DNA from: Anastatus disparis
Taxonomy: Eukaryota > Arthropoda > Insecta > Hymenoptera > Eupelmidae
Direction of reading: 5' to 3'
Length of the DNA stretch: 64,000 nt
Assembly (NCBI GenBank): GCA_017163975.1
Contig: JAFFSR010000251.1
Span: 4,092,001-4,156,000, forward strand
Both the position numbers and the translations under genes were made by a program. The first letter of the stretch is position 1. Each line of letters begins with the position of its first letter. This document shows, one piece after another, positions 10,927-24,467 of this stretch. The notes beneath the pieces were generated by a model that was not told the DNA's origin, made no database searches, and worked only from the letters and a program-made list of their open reading frames with translations.

Positions 10927-12426
10927 CTGTGAACAAACAAAAATATCTCTAGTCAGCTTTCGTGCGCCAACTGTTTTACGCTTCAACAAATTTATCATTC
11001 TGAATTAATATAGCAATCGTTAACTTTTTTTTTATTTATATATTTTTAGTTTTTTTTTAACCCATACGCTGTAACTTTTTTCATAAGCATATTAAGCTGA
11101 AATTTATAATGAAAAATTGTTTTTTATAAAATTCTAAAGCAAAAATACAAAAAAAATTGAAAATTTATCAATTTTTTTGTTTTTTAGAGTTACAAATGAT
11201 ATCTAAAAATGTATTTTCTATCACACGAAGACTATGTTTGAATTTTTTCAAAAATTTTTTATTAGTTTTCAATTAATTATTAAAAATGGTTTAGCTACTG
11301 CAGCAATCAATTACAGTCAACGGGTTAAAAGAAAAATAATATTGAGAAAAATTCAGAATATTAGTTTGATTTTATAATTAAAATATATAAGATGTAAATT
11401 GAATTTTTATAGCTTTAAAATAATCTAATATGCGAGAAGTCGATAAAAATAAATTGAGTATTGATGAAATAATTGTTTCACTATTCATGTAATTGGTTTT
11501 AAAATTATCTGAATAGATACATTTGATTAAAAAGGAAATAGTCATTTTTATTCAGTCAAATATGTACATGTGTCTGACCAAACGCGATCATATTCCACTT
11601 GGATGTTTGAAAATTCATCTCCATATTTTGAATGTTTGAATTTTTTTTAATTAAGAAAGTGAACACTTTGTAAATACATTCAATACTATAAATACAACTT
11701 TTTAACGTATCATTCTTTTTCTAAATGAAAAAGGTTCATAAAATTTTGTGTGAATTATAAACTCTTACTATATTTGTTACTATTTAATGTAGGCATATTT
11801 TCTATACTAAAAAAAGAGGGCACGATATTTATTATACCATGGAAGATTAAAAATTTTGAATGAAATTTTTTTCTTCTAAATTTCCATGAAAATAAAAGTT
11901 ATCGAAAATCAATAAGCAATTTCTTCCACACACACACATATACATATATTTTCTTTTGAAGCCTATAACATTATGATAGAATAGAAAAAAAGGAAAAAAA
12001 AAATCCTTTTAGGAAGTTATATGACTTATATCGTTCCCTTTTTTACTATTTGAAAGCATCAATTTTTCAACGCGAAAAGTATGTCATGATATTTTTAACG
12101 GTGTAATACTAGCTACTCGTTTAAGTTAAGACGTCATTTGATATAAAGCAAATATTGGTTTACTGGAAATAAGAATGTAGAAAAAAAGAAGAATAAAATC
12201 TACAAAAAAAAAAAAAAAGAAATCTAGTAAAGTTTCTGGGCATGACGTGCGTCAACGTATACTAGCACCTTTTGTGTCAAATTTTATTTGTTTGCTAACG
12301 TGTGCTGAAGGTAACGTCTTAATTTTGATAAGTTTTTTTCTTTTTATTACAAATTTATGAATATACATGTAAAAAAAAAGGAAAAATTATTAAATAAATA
12401 TAAAGTTTTTAAGATACAATACTCAC
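10927..12426 (-). other. calcium channel intron (S2-S3 exon to S4 exon)
   Basis: This is a 1.5-kb intron with GTGAGT donor and GTTCACAG acceptor. It hosts the TTAA-flanked MITE at 11057-11328. The remainder is AT-rich with no other feature seen. Confidence 0.85.
11057..11328. mobile_element. TTAA-flanked MITE (piggyBac-like)
   Basis: TTAA at 11057-11060 is followed by CCCATACGCTGTAA. The right end reads TTACAGTCAACGGG followed by TTAA at 11325-11328. The inverted ends begin CCC and finish GGG next to a TTAA target duplication, which is the pattern of non-autonomous piggyBac-type elements. The 264-bp interior has no coding capacity. A decayed relative is at 48544-48790, sharing the interior motif AAAAATGGTTTAGCTACT. 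Confidence 0.7.
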
Positions 12427-12560
12427 CCTGCAATAACAATAAAGAAATCTAATCTATTCCAGGAATCAGCGAGATATGTACCTTTGCCGTATACGCCCAT
12501 CGCTATCATTTTTATCGACATTTCTATCGAGAAAAATATAAAAATTATGTCGTCGAACAT
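12427..12560 (-). CDS. Ca-alpha1T: T-type calcium channel alpha-1, domain I S2-S3 exon
   Basis: This second exon has 44 codons plus two bases. It begins [18 protein letters not shown] and ends [11 protein letters not shown] plus GG. It encodes S2 of domain I, whose acidic residue in FSIEM is the usual counter-charge for the voltage sensor, then the short S2-S3 intracellular loop ([12 protein letters not shown]). The start of S3 follows, with the conserved NRLDFF aspartate. The wording follows Cav3 channels rather than high-voltage-activated Cav1/2 channels. The acceptor is a good TTTTCAG and the donor is GTGAGT. It joins the preceding exon in phase 0 and exits in phase 2, completing a glycine codon with the next exon. 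The intron upstream is about 4.8 kb. Confidence 0.96.
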
Positions 12561-15500
12561 CTGAAAATTAAAAAAGTATATCGCATGAATTGAGAATGCT
12601 TTTTCTTAATGGAATTTTTTTAAATAGAATATTGTTTAATAAATAATAGCAAATGTTTCTGTAATTAGTGATATTTCGGAATTCATTTTCATGACACGAT
12701 ATATATCAGTACGAACTCTCATTAAAAAAAAGATTTTTAAATGTATAATGAAATTTAATCGTTGCGATATGGTTGTAAATAAAATTTCTTTGAAATTTCA
12801 CGAGTTAAAATTAAATTCCATTTGATTATTTAAAAATCCTTAATTTACAAATTCTGCTTTATTAAATTTTAAAAATTTCTGAATTATTAATATCGCGAGT
12901 GGCAAAATATGCTGCTTTTTATTATTGTATAATTTATGCAAAATTCACAAATTTCATTTTAAAAAATAATCATTAAACGTTAAAATTTGGAATTTATTTG
13001 AACATTCATTCCAAGTTATATTAGCATATATAAATATGAATTTGAAGTACCCAGCATTTAATAATTAAATTTTATGTTTGAATATATAGATAAATAGATA
13101 TTTATGAAAAGAATAAAAAAATTGCAGATAGTAATTATGACTGATATAAAATACTGCTTTTTTTTTAAATACTACATTGAAAATGATACAACAGCCAATT
13201 AAAATTCTGAGAAGTAATACAGCAGATAATTAAAATACTAAATAAAAATACTGCCACGTAACATCCAATCGAACGAGAATACAATAAAATTTTTTGAACA
13301 AAAATAATATATTTCCGATGATAAAAAGCGTCAATCTAAATTAATATAAATCGAGTATTTTCCATGATTATCCTAAAAATACATTGAATTTACTGTTTTA
13401 TTATTGTTGGAAAAAAATATATATTTACTTTAAAATTTAAAGCTTACTTTTTTAATAAATTTGATTAACTTTTTTGAATATCTTATTTCCCATTAAAGGA
13501 TATAAAAAGATTTGGAGGAAAAAAAAACCTACGAGATAAAGACTTTTTGGTTAATTCAGATTTCTATTTTTGATAAACATTATCGTAGACGCGTATTTAA
13601 AATCCTCTTTCCATTTACTGTACTAATAAAATCCGTACAGCTACAGCTCAACTGTGGCTTTAAAAAAAAGAGCACAGCAGCAGCACACCACTGGCATCAT
13701 AAAAAAGAATAAAGACGAGGGCGAGTAAATAAGTACAGCGAGGCTGAAGAAAGCATAAAGAAAATAAAAATCATAAAATTTAAATATAAATCGCATGGAT
13801 TGTTAACAAAAAAAAAAAGAAAATAAAAAACCTCAAAGAGCATGCTCGGGCACACGTCGATTGTACCAACGAAAACAGTTCGTTTCTTTTTTTTTCCTCC
13901 CTTTCCTTAAATACTACATAAATAGTATATAACGGTAATCATGCAAAACTTTTAAAATTTTCAGCTTTGTGGTTGAAGAAGAAAAGTAACGGGCTTTTTT
14001 TTTTCTTCTTTTACATTTCACGTATATTTTAGTACAATCCAAAAATAATTTAATCGTAAAAAGAGCAGGAAAGAAAGAAAAATATGAAAAAAAAGAAGAG
14101 ATCGATTCATTCATCTCGACTTTACATTTTTTTTTTTTCAAGGTTTCCAAAGGCAACATTTCTAAAGACCTCTTGAAAGCTTTCGCACAACTTCAGAGAG
14201 GCTTAACACTATATAACTTGTTGTTTAATTAAAAGAAGGACACTTTTCACCTGCGTAGACAATCATTCACTGGTTTTACTTTATTCTCTTTCTTTTTTCT
14301 TTCTCTCTCTCTCTCTGCTTTATCCTTTTTAATTACGCGGGTTTTTAAGCTGTACAAGTTTCTAAATTTATATGCAACTTGATGGATATCTTTATTTCGA
14401 AATTAATTAATTATTACTTTCCGAGCGTGTTTAATTAGATAATTTTAAGAAATTTTAAATAATCATACTCCGAATGAGCTTAATGACTTACTTACGCTCT
14501 GAGTGCTAAAATTTTAAATATTTAAAAAACAATAAATTTTTTTGAACTTTCGTCACGCATTCGGATGATTTTTCATGCTTCTGTTTAATTTAACATTTTC
14601 ACTAACTACAAATTAAACAATTGATGAGATTTAATATTAATTATCCAGTTCTTCGTTTTCTATTAAAAAAGTCAATTTGACACAATTTTCGAAAAAAAAA
14701 CTGTTAATTAGTAGAAAATTTCTTAATCGTATAATAAACTGATTTTAAACATTGAGATTTTAATATCCCATCCCACGAGAGCTAATTATAGATCCTTATT
14801 AGGGTCATGGAAAAAATAAATACAATGTACACTCGATGCACGTAGTCATTCCTTTTATCACGCTCGCTACTTCATCAGCATCCGAACTAAATGAGAATGA
14901 AAAAATGCGAATAATTTAATTAAAACTTTACCTTTTTTTGGGGGGTGTATTAAATATTGTTATTTTGATAACGGTGTTATATCACGAAGCTGCATAGTTA
15001 GGTGGATAAATATTTAAACTAAAATTATTGATTCGTTAAGTATTCCAGCGATTCTGCTAAGAATTTATTTATTTATTTTTTTTTTTTTAAACTAAAACAA
15101 AAATATTTCAAAGCCAATTTATCGGACCGATTTTTTTTCCAATTCTTTGAATTTTTCTGAAACTGAAATCAGCCGTTAGAAAATATCAGTTCAAGGTTAA
15201 ATTTTTGTTATGTGAAATTTTTTCACGAATAAAATTCTTCGCTAAAATATCGTACATATATTTATATTTTGAAAGAATGCATTGTTATTCTAGACATTTT
15301 TTTAATTTATATTAAACGCGCAATTTCAAATAAAAATATTTAATAAACATTAAAATATTTTATATGACCTTGCTTTCTTTTTTTTTTTAATAAAAAATGA
15401 GAAAATAATTCGTTTTGGACCGAAGGTGCAAACCTTGACTTCTTGAATACGATTGGTGTTGTACAAAGTGCGTAATTTTCATATAATGCGTAAAACATTC

Positions 15501-16717
15501 TTGGAATAGCGTGTTAATTTTACGCTTTTCATATTTTTATTATCATTATGGTATTCATAGAAAATATTAGATTAAAAAAATTCGTTTTTAAATTTATTTT
15601 CAATAATCAAACCTTGTGTTCGAATATAAAAACATTCGTAGAATCTCTAGAATTTCATAGTCTTATTTTACGATAATCCAAAATTGGAATTTTCTTTTTA
15701 AAATTTAAAATCATCCAAAGATACGTATTAAAATTCAGGTCAGAAAATACGTCGAACACCGCGCACAATCGTTTTGGATATTTTCTTTTCGTTACATTTC
15801 GAACCACCGAAATATTTTTTCTCTTCTACTTTTCTTTTTTATTACCGTGACCGAAAAAAACTCGACGAGTTGTTTTTTCAGCGGCTTCGGAAAATTTACT
15901 TAAGTCGATGCAATATTTGTCGAGAGCCTGGTTTTTCTTCTCTCCTGTCAATTTTTTTTTTTTTTTTTTTGAATATGTATTATCACAACTACTGAAATCG
16001 TTTTAAAATTCACGATATTACAAGAGATACATGCAAATGAGGTTCACGGTTGGCAGTATCTTTGGCAATGCATGAAGAAAAATTATCGCATCTAATGCTT
16101 TCAATTTAGGGTTTTTCGTCAAATTATTAGAAAAAAATTTTTTGGCATATGATTTTTAAATTTTCGCGAATATAAATCATAAATCAAATAAAGCTTTTTT
16201 TTATTACTAAAGATCTTAAAGTGAAATAATAAATTTATATTTTCTTTGAATATCTAGAGAACGGATAATAAAAATGTAGACACAAACTTAAATAAGAAAT
16301 GAGATAGCACATTTTATAAATTAAAAAAAAAAATATATATAAATTATTAATTTCAGCATTAAAAATACGTCTGACTTTCCAGCACACCTACGTAAACTCC
16401 GTAGAAAAGGGGAGAATGAACTCGACTTTATCAATATTATAATACTTAAGCAAAAAAGAGAAGAAAAAAAAAGGAACGAAATGTTGGGTTTTCTAAACCG
16501 TTATTATAGAATGTAAATGACAAAGGGGAGTTTCTCAAAGCCAAAGATATACCTTTTTTCACTACACGCAGATAGCAGAATTGTATACTATCCGCATTAT
16601 AGTCTTTTACCAGCGTCGATTTCGCTTTCATGTCGGTCGGATAGAGTCGAGAAGAAAGAAAATATAGAATATCATGGAGAATGGAAATACATCTTTAGGA
16701 TGATTTTTGTATCTGTG

Positions 16718-16768
<51 letters not shown>

Positions 16769-17321
16769 TTTTCTGATATAATGTATTTATTCTTGTAGAT
16801 TGTCACTTTATGAATCCTTTATTCCATTATTTTTTCAATGGCTTTCATTTGTTTGTTATCTTACTTATTGTTAGCCCGCAATATAGTCGAAAGAAATAAC
16901 AAAATGTCATCTTTGGTGAAAACATTGTAAAACGAATTGTATATAGTGAAACAAATTTTTTTTTTTCACCGTTATTATATTATACTTTTTGTAATTTCCA
17001 AAAAAATGAACATTTTTTTTTCCTCCAAGAGCGTATTGTTCCTAAGTTATTGGAAACGTAATATATTATATGCTATATTTAAAAAAAATTTAATGATTCA
17101 GAATCCAAAAAGTCTCTATTGCTCGTTAAAAATATTGCATCTATAATGGAAAAAATTAAACGATTGCACACATCATACTTAAACTTAAAATTTTAAACTA
17201 TTACTTATTATACAAAATTTCTATGTAATCATCATTATTATAGTTAAAAAAGAAAGTAACATTATTTGCAGAAACAATTTAGAAAATTTAATAAAATAAA
17301 TAATACACAATAATACTTTAC
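12561..17321 (-). other. calcium channel intron (S1 exon to S2-S3 exon)
   Basis: This 4.8-kb intron has a GTAAAG donor and a TTTTCAG acceptor. Contents are AT-rich with poly-T runs and a (AT)n tract at 16725-16766. Short open frames (such as 13512-13712, 15774-15995 and 16517-16798 plus) are composition-driven. No additional channel exon was recognised. Confidence 0.8.
16725..16766. repeat. (AT)n microsatellite
   Basis: This AT dinucleotide run of about 42 bases lies in the intron upstream of the S2-S3 exon. Confidence 0.95.
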
Positions 17322-17433
17322 CTGTAAGATTTTACATCGATTCGTGACACACTGATCGTCGACGCAAGGTTGGTACATTCCCAGTGTAATGCAGTTCAGT
17401 AAGATAACCATCATGCTGACCCTTTCGAACCAC
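17322..17433 (-). CDS. Ca-alpha1T: T-type calcium channel alpha-1, domain I S1 exon (partial gene)
   Basis: This is the first recognisable exon of a Cav3 (low-voltage-activated) calcium channel alpha-1 subunit, the pore-forming protein of T-type channels in the plasma membrane. It encodes one completing base plus 37 codons, beginning [14 protein letters not shown] and ending TNRCKILQ. That covers transmembrane segment S1 of domain I (about residues 6-20 of the exon) and the cysteine-containing S1-S2 extracellular loop. WFERVSM-VILLNC and the CxxxxCxxxRCKILQ loop are diagnostic of Cav3 domain I as I know the family. The 3' end is a normal GTAAAG donor after a complete codon (phase 0), and the next exon begins in phase 0. 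The 5' boundary is unusual. In-frame TAA and TGA codons lie just upstream and there is no AG between them and WFER. I therefore placed the boundary after an AC dinucleotide, as in a U12-type AT-AC intron. The exon's identity is very secure; its first one to three bases are not. Confidence 0.93.
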
Positions 17434-17461
17434 GTGTTAAATCAGAGTCCAAGTTAAGGAA
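17434..17461 (-). promoter_or_regulatory. U12-type (AT-AC) intron branch site and 3' splice site
   Basis: Read on the minus strand, positions 17461-17453 spell TTCCTTAAC, a perfect match to the branch-site consensus recognised by U12 snRNA. About 20 bases later the intron ends in AC at 17435-17434, immediately before the WFER coding sequence. No AG dinucleotide lies between the branch site and the exon. The channel reading frame upstream is closed by TAA (within the branch motif) and TGA. An earlier AC at 17437-17436 would place the first coding base at 17435 and add a threonine codon. Minor AT-AC introns are known in voltage-gated sodium and calcium channel genes. In sodium channels, intron 2 falls near the start of domain I S1, a comparable place. 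Confidence 0.8.
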
Positions 17462-20400
17462 AAACATATTCTGTTTTCTTTTAAATAAAAAATTCAAAAT
17501 AAAATTAATGAATCGATAAAACAAACGCATGCAACTATACATAGACATATGTATACATACGTCATAAAAATCAAAATATTGAGCTAACGTCACGTCAGAC
17601 ATTACAAGTCCTTGGATCTTTATCAATTTTTTTTTATCTCCATACCCTAACATTATACAAACACGCATTTTTTGGGAAGTAAACAGAGAAAAAAAAGAAA
17701 TGTAAAACGCAGGTTGGGGATCTGGGGGTTGACATATATATATATACTTAAGCGTTTATGAAAGGATCGATCGTTTGTTTTAAGAGAAGCTAAAGGCTCT
17801 CATTGTCGTCGTAGTCGCAAGCGCGACGTACAATCAATATTAGATAGTTGCCAAGTGACAGTGACCCAGATAATGAATTTTGCATTACGTAGATATATAT
17901 ACACACTTTACCATGCGTAAACTATATGTTACTTTTTATATTTTCCCTATTTTATTTATATATATATATATATATATTTTTTTTTCTTTTTATTCGTTCA
18001 CACGAGGCGCGTGTGTTGCATATTTTATATGAATCGGTACGAATGCACCTGTTAAAGGGAAGGCAAAGGTGGAAAATAACAAGAGAGAACAATTTACTAG
18101 TTGAACAGAAATGCACGTACGTGTTTAGGATTACGTTTTATCAATTCATGAAGCGAATAGCGTTGACTTCAGCCTAGAATTTTTACATGCTTCTCGTTTT
18201 CTTTCCTCGCGGATGAGATGAAGCTGATTTATCATTTTTATTTTTTAAAGAACTTTTAATTGAACGGTTAACATAATTTTCAAAGATTTGACAATTGTTG
18301 ATTTATCTTGCATAAAGAGCTGAATTTTTTATTTAAATATGTTTTTTAGAGCTCATTTGAATTGTATGGATTATGCATAGCAGGATGCTGGTTTTAATTT
18401 TAAATGCATCTAAAACGAAAATAAATAATTAGGAAACAAAATTATTCACAACGAGACTATTGATCGATTGATAATTAATACGAATTCACCGCATGGTGTA
18501 TTTAGTATTTTTTAATATTTAAACGCGACCGCTGTAGAAGCATGCCTTCATATGTATTTAATAAAAAATATAATATCTCCTGAGCAATTTCACGTATTCA
18601 CAGGAGTGATTTTTATGAATTCATATTTTAATCAATGTGCAGTTTGATTAACTCATTAGGAAGATATTCAAATTCGTTTTTAACGAGATTTGTTTTTTTT
18701 TTTCATCAAACAGTAATTTAAATTTTTTACAGAATAAAATATAGATTTTGTTTATATAATAGTGCACAAATTTAATGTTTCCATTACGAACGAAATTCAA
18801 TTTTGAAATAAAACGATTCACAAATTTTACTACATCGTTGAAATTTCAGAAAACAGTAATTTTTAAAAATTGTGATAGTATTTTTTAATTCTATGATTAA
18901 TTATATTCTGCTTTTCTGCATTAAAATTTTCAATTAAATAAGCGCTCGTGTAAGTAGCCACATTATATTTATTCATTCTTCATTATTCTGGTATTATTTT
19001 TATATGATCGTAAATAAGGAATTATTAAGAATTAAAAATGTTAGTTCCTAATTCCATGTTATCACAATGCCTTTAAATTCAATAAGAATATGGGAAGACA
19101 ATCTATTATTCCTTTCAAGAAAATTTAATAATATTCAACAGTCTAGACGAGAAAATGTCGATAATATTAAATAAGCACTTCCTCATTGTCTTTGATTAAA
19201 ATTGTATTGGTGAATTAAGTATAATATACAAAGCTTACATAAGTTTACAAAAAATATATAAAAATTATATGATCACCTGTACTTTTATTGTTCATGTAGT
19301 ATTTTATGAATTTCATAGTATTTTTTATTATTTTACTTGTTTTTTACTAATAAATCTATGATAAATATTTTACATTCATTTTTTTTTCCAACCGTCAACA
19401 AAAATAAAAACTATATTTTATATTTTATATATATGCTTAGGGTAAAAAAGAAATGAGAAAAATAATAAAATACGCGCGGCACATTATACTTGACGCGTAT
19501 ATTGAAGTTACATAAAGTGCATTGAAATTATTGAAATTTATATTAAATGAAAAAAGTTTTTCAAAGAAAATTCATTATAAAAACAATCAATCTCATGAAA
19601 TCTGACAGTTTAATAGAATCATTACTTGAATACGTATTATAAAGGTATAAAGAAAAAAATTCCATTTCAAGAATTGTATAACAATGAAGAAATTCACTGC
19701 CACTAAATTGGCATTTATTTCCCTTTGATTAAAATTAAAACTTCTTTAAGCAATTTTATAAGAATAATTTGTGCTATTTGTATTTAAAAAATACTTATTG
19801 ATCAATCAAAATAAAAAATGCCGATTAAATTATTATCATTTATTTGAAAAAAAAAAAAAAAAAAAAAAAATGAATCGCGTAAAATTGGTCCATTTATTCT
19901 CAAAACATAAAAGCATGCACACAGACAGATATAGCTGTAACAGATATAAACACACGCACATACATATAAAAATTTTCGGGAAATAGCGTATTTTGATTTA
20001 TAATTAAACTTGAAACATATTTGTGTATTTTCAAAAAGTATTTTATTCGCCATCACAAAGCTTCCTCCGTAAGGAAGCCAAAGAACAAAGGAACGTAAGA
20101 TTATATATTTTTTTTAAATTCTGGAGAAAAAAAGACTTTGCAACCCTGTCATAAATTCAATTTTACATAATCAATCGATTTTTTCCAGCCAAAAATATTA
20201 TAAATAACAAGAATAGTGGTAATAAACAATATAACTAGAAAATATGAGTAAAAAAATGTTATTTCCTCGTGTTACGAAAGTCACTTTGTATAACAATTAA
20301 AAGAAAAATACTAGAGTGCAATTTATAGAATATGATAAAGTTACAACATAAATACGTAAAACTAGGATGAGAATAAGAGAATGAGATTATTTATTTAAAA

Positions 20401-23100
20401 AAATCATTAATGAGATAGTTGGAAATTAGACTCAATTGCTCATATTACTTTAATTAGTAGATAAAAGAAGCGTATTGATTACCACTAGTAAAGCTGGGTT
20501 ACTTTTTATTATTTTTCTCTTTGTAGCTCACGTTACGGAAATCTCTTTTAATTACTTTTCTCCGTAGGAAAAAAATTATTTTCAAATTATACAATTTTTT
20601 TAAAACACTAATTTTATCATTAGTATGAATCAAGATTTCTTCCCAACGCTTGTCTGTACTTTAACTTTAAAAAAAATGTGATAAAATAAAATATCAGATG
20701 ATTTATAAAACAGTTTTCATAAACTAATAATGATAAATTAATTTAATCGTTAAAGCCAATCTGTTATTATTAATTAATGTTAATTGTTAAATATTTTAAA
20801 TGGTATGAATAGAAATATTCGTCTGATTTTTTACATTATTTAATATTTATTTTTAAAAAACTGCTTGATAAACTAAAAAATAAATTACTAAATCCATTAC
20901 ATATCAATGTATAAAAGGTACTGAAATCGGAAATCATTGATACTTTACTATAGGTACAAAAAGATTTAAAATAACATGAAAAGTAAATAAGTAAAAAACA
21001 AATATTAATAAATAACATGAAAAGTATTGATCAAATCACTTGGAAAATATATTTTAGTTTTTAATTGATTAATTTTTACAATTAATTCTTATTTCTTTTT
21101 TTAAGACTTCTTGACTGTTGATGCATCAAAATTATTTTAAGCCCCCACATACATAGATCGGAAATACTAAACTTTGATCTATCGAACGTAATTAATATGT
21201 CATATCATATAAAAAATTAAAAAAAAAAAAACTTCAATGAAGCATATCTGCTAAACACGACACTAAAGAGTTAATATCACTTTACGTTTTACGATTATCA
21301 TATTAGTTTTCTTGAATTTTTCTTTGAAAACAAATTTTACTTTACATATAGACGTTATAGCATTCCTTTCGTTTATTTCCTTCCGCCTTGTGCGCTTGAA
21401 ATGCGTATGAATTAATGATTTATAACATAGCTACAGTGATATATTCATATAGAATGTTGTATAGTTCACAAGAAAATTTATGTACAAGCTAAACCGGATA
21501 TCGCTAGACACGTTAAATATAGCTGAAGAGGGTATACACGCTAGACGCTTGTCTTATTATTCATTATGTGAATCAAAAGATTATGTCCGCTCTTTTGCTG
21601 TTACCATCTATATAAATAAACCCTCCATTCTGAACTTTCTCTCGAGTCAATGGTATACATATATAGCTCATGTAATTACGTAGTAGGATTTGACTTTTTC
21701 TCTATTTTTGCTCTTTGAAATCATGGGCGATTCGTTAGATTTTTTTATTTATCGATATTCATGATCTATTTGCATATATATGATTAGGTTTAACTTTTTT
21801 AACGCTTGATATTTATCGTCGTTATGGATGTACGAAGTGTAATTGTAATTGCATGCAAGGTAAATAAATGGAAAAATATTTACGAGGGTATTTAAAACTG
21901 TAATTTACTGTTTCTTTTTTTAAATTTATAAGCTATAAACCATATACATGTATGTTTTATTGTAAAGTTTAAAAGGAGATGATTATATCAGTTATATATA
22001 TATATATACATACATACTTTGGAATTTAACTTTGGGGTTTGATTAAGCCTTTCAGTAAGCTTTTTATTTTTTTTTACTTAAAGCTGTAGTTTTTAAAAGG
22101 ACTATTGTATATTAAATTCTTTTCAAAGCCTAGTAAATAAGAATAATGTAAAAAAACGAAATTTTTCCTTGACCTAGAGCATACATATTTTTATATATTT
22201 ACATAAATTTAGAATACAATCATTTTTAGAGTTTTGAGGACCTACAAATAACATTAGTTTCAAAAAAACACTAACTTTTTTTACTATTTAATTGAAAGAA
22301 TCAAAATTCAACCAAATTTTTAATAACTTATTTGTTACTTAATTTAAATTAAAAAAATAGTATGAATTTATACAATTGTATAACGTAATTAGTGACGTTT
22401 CTTTTTAACTTTTAGCAAAGAGCTTGGAAATAATTTTTTTTAAAAGTTCTTTTTAAATTGCTATATTTTCTCTGACTTTACCAATTAAAACTTTTAATTA
22501 TGCCAAAAGCTTTATACTTTACATACAATTTTAGAGATGGATTGTTTTTTTTTGTAATGCAAAACAAATAAGAAAATAAAAAATTGTTATTTCAATTTTT
22601 TTATGGAAATATTTCATAGATGGTAATATAAACATCAATCATGTTCAAAAAAGTTTAATGTTTAAAAAATATTATTTGAAAATATTTATTGAAAAAAAAG
22701 CAATCGAATTTTTAAATAAAAATAAAGAATTGTATTTCAATTTGAAGTATAAATGAAAATAAATCACTCGATGCAAAATCGTTCATCAATCTATGAAACG
22801 TTTAAAATTTTCAAATGATTAAAAAGTTTCTAACTTCAAAACTTACTATGCCTGTAAAAGATGATTCTTATTAAAAAACTTCTGAAGTATAAACTTCATT
22901 TAAAACTACCCGGAAAAAAGTAAGCAGTTTGAGATTATAGATATATTACTTGGAAGAAATATTTCTTCAATAAAAATGTCTCTTTATTATTAACGTTAAA
23001 CTTAAATAGAATCTTATTGCGGTTAATAATAAAAGGTTTATAATCGTAATTAAAAAATCTTCAAGTTGAAATTTATTAGAAATAGTTATTATTAAAATTA
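17462..23100. other. AT-rich non-coding stretch, probable first intron
   Basis: No exon-like sequence was recognised on either strand. It contains short (TA)n tracts near 17730-17750, 17955-17976 and 21993-22008 and a 25-base A run at about 19846-19870. The channel's N-terminal motif (arginine- and tryptophan-rich sequence ending NP before WFER) was looked for on the minus strand and not seen. Confidence 0.5.
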
Positions 23101-23350
23101 CTCCCCTTGGGAGAAATATGCGAATTTATTCCCTAGTTGCATAATATACTGTTACTTCCGAATTGCATAATGGACTTTATTGCTACTTCAACATTGACCA
23201 CATTATTAAGTTAAATACAATAGTTTATTTGTTAATTAATTTGATTTGATATTTTATTAATAGAATATTAATATTTTATAAAAGATTAGTAACTTATTCA
23301 GATTTCTTAACTTTTAATTTAGCGGGATTAAAGTACTTTATTCCCGCTTA
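23101..23350. repeat. dispersed repeat copy with 28-bp palindrome
   Basis: It begins with GGGAGAAATATGCGAATTTA followed by CTAGTTGCATAAT, and ends in the palindrome AGCGGGATTAAAGTACTTTA-TTCCCGCT at 23321-23348. Both modules recur at 51752-52190, but there the palindrome comes first. It has no coding sequence and is of unknown class. Confidence 0.6.
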
Positions 23351-23702
23351 TTTGAAACGTAAAAATATCTTACTTTCAACCAGCTTTTGAATTTATAAAG
23401 TGTCGTTGAGGTATGAATAAATGTTAATTTTATGCAATTTTTTTGCTAATCGATAGTTACTATATTTGAAAATAGTCCCAAAATTTGTAAACTTTAAATA
23501 TGTAATTTTTAAATATCAAAATTTATTTATTTTAAAAGTGTCAGCTCCAAGGAAGGCAATGGCAATAATCATTCCTCCTTTCCCCGTATAAAAGGTACGT
23601 TTTAAACATTAATAAACCCATGACAAATAGACAGCATAAACAAGCTTGAATAATACAAATATAAACCAAAACTTTAAACTCATGTATCCTTAAGACAAAG
23701 AG

Positions 23703-23880
23703 TATCATTTATCATTACACAACAGTCAGGTAAAGCTAAGCAAAGTTGAGTAAATCAAATAAATAAGAAAATCTTAAAACCTCCACGTACAACCAGGAGG
23801 ACAAGTTTCATTTATTATTACACGATAGCCAGACAAGGCCAAGCTAAATTGAGTGATTATAATAAATACCTAAAGTTATA
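23703..23880 (+). repeat. degenerate ~103-bp tandem duplication
   Basis: The segment starting TATCATTTATCATTACAC at 23703 recurs as TTTCATTTATTATTACAC at 23806. Matching downstream words (CAGTCAGGTAAAGCTAAGC versus TAGCCAGACAAGGCCAAGC, then AAATTGAGT-like text) continue in both units. I see two units. Confidence 0.6.
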
Positions 23881-24467
23881 AGAGTCTTTAAGTTAACATA
23901 ATAAAGATAAAAAAAATGCTCTAATCAATCGTTATATGAATGACAAGAGCGCAAATATTTAAGTTCGTTTACGTTTGTTTGCTCGTCGTCTGAGAAATAA
24001 TGAAACTATTTTTGTTTCTGTACAGGTGAGTTTAACGTTCGTTTTCTAATTTCCAAAGCTTTGCAAAGTTATATACAAATGAGTAAACACTTTTTGCTCG
24101 GGAAAAAAATTTTTTTTCATCTAAGAAAGTTCAAAAATATGGATTTTTTTTATTTTTATTACCCAAGTTAACATATTTTTACCTGTCTAGTCGAGCAACA
24201 ATATATAAGGAACCTAATTTTTCTCTTGCAAGCTAAGTGGATGTAAAGGTTTGCTTATTATTCTAATTACTCAGGCTCCATTGACCTTGAACGTCTGTTG
24301 TTCAAGTGCAGAAGGCTTTGTTCTCTGCATGCGCAGATTTAAACGTTTGGACTTTTATTTTAATTATTTAAAATTACTCGCATTTTTATATTTATCGCGT
24401 AGGTAAATCTTTTTTTTTCTTTAAGTTTAAATTTTTTGATTTTTGGATTTCAATTATTTAAAGTCAC

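Noticed and set aside
13496..13503. AAGGATAT on the plus strand (second U12 donor match)
   Set aside because: It also lies downstream of the S1 exon, within the intron to the S2-S3 exon, which has a normal AG acceptor.
13840..13890. Minus-strand G+C-richer patch reading FVGTIDVCPSMLFE
   Set aside because: No AG acceptor with a pyrimidine tract and only a weak GTTTTT donor. It would interrupt the exact phase 0 join of the S1 and S2 exons.
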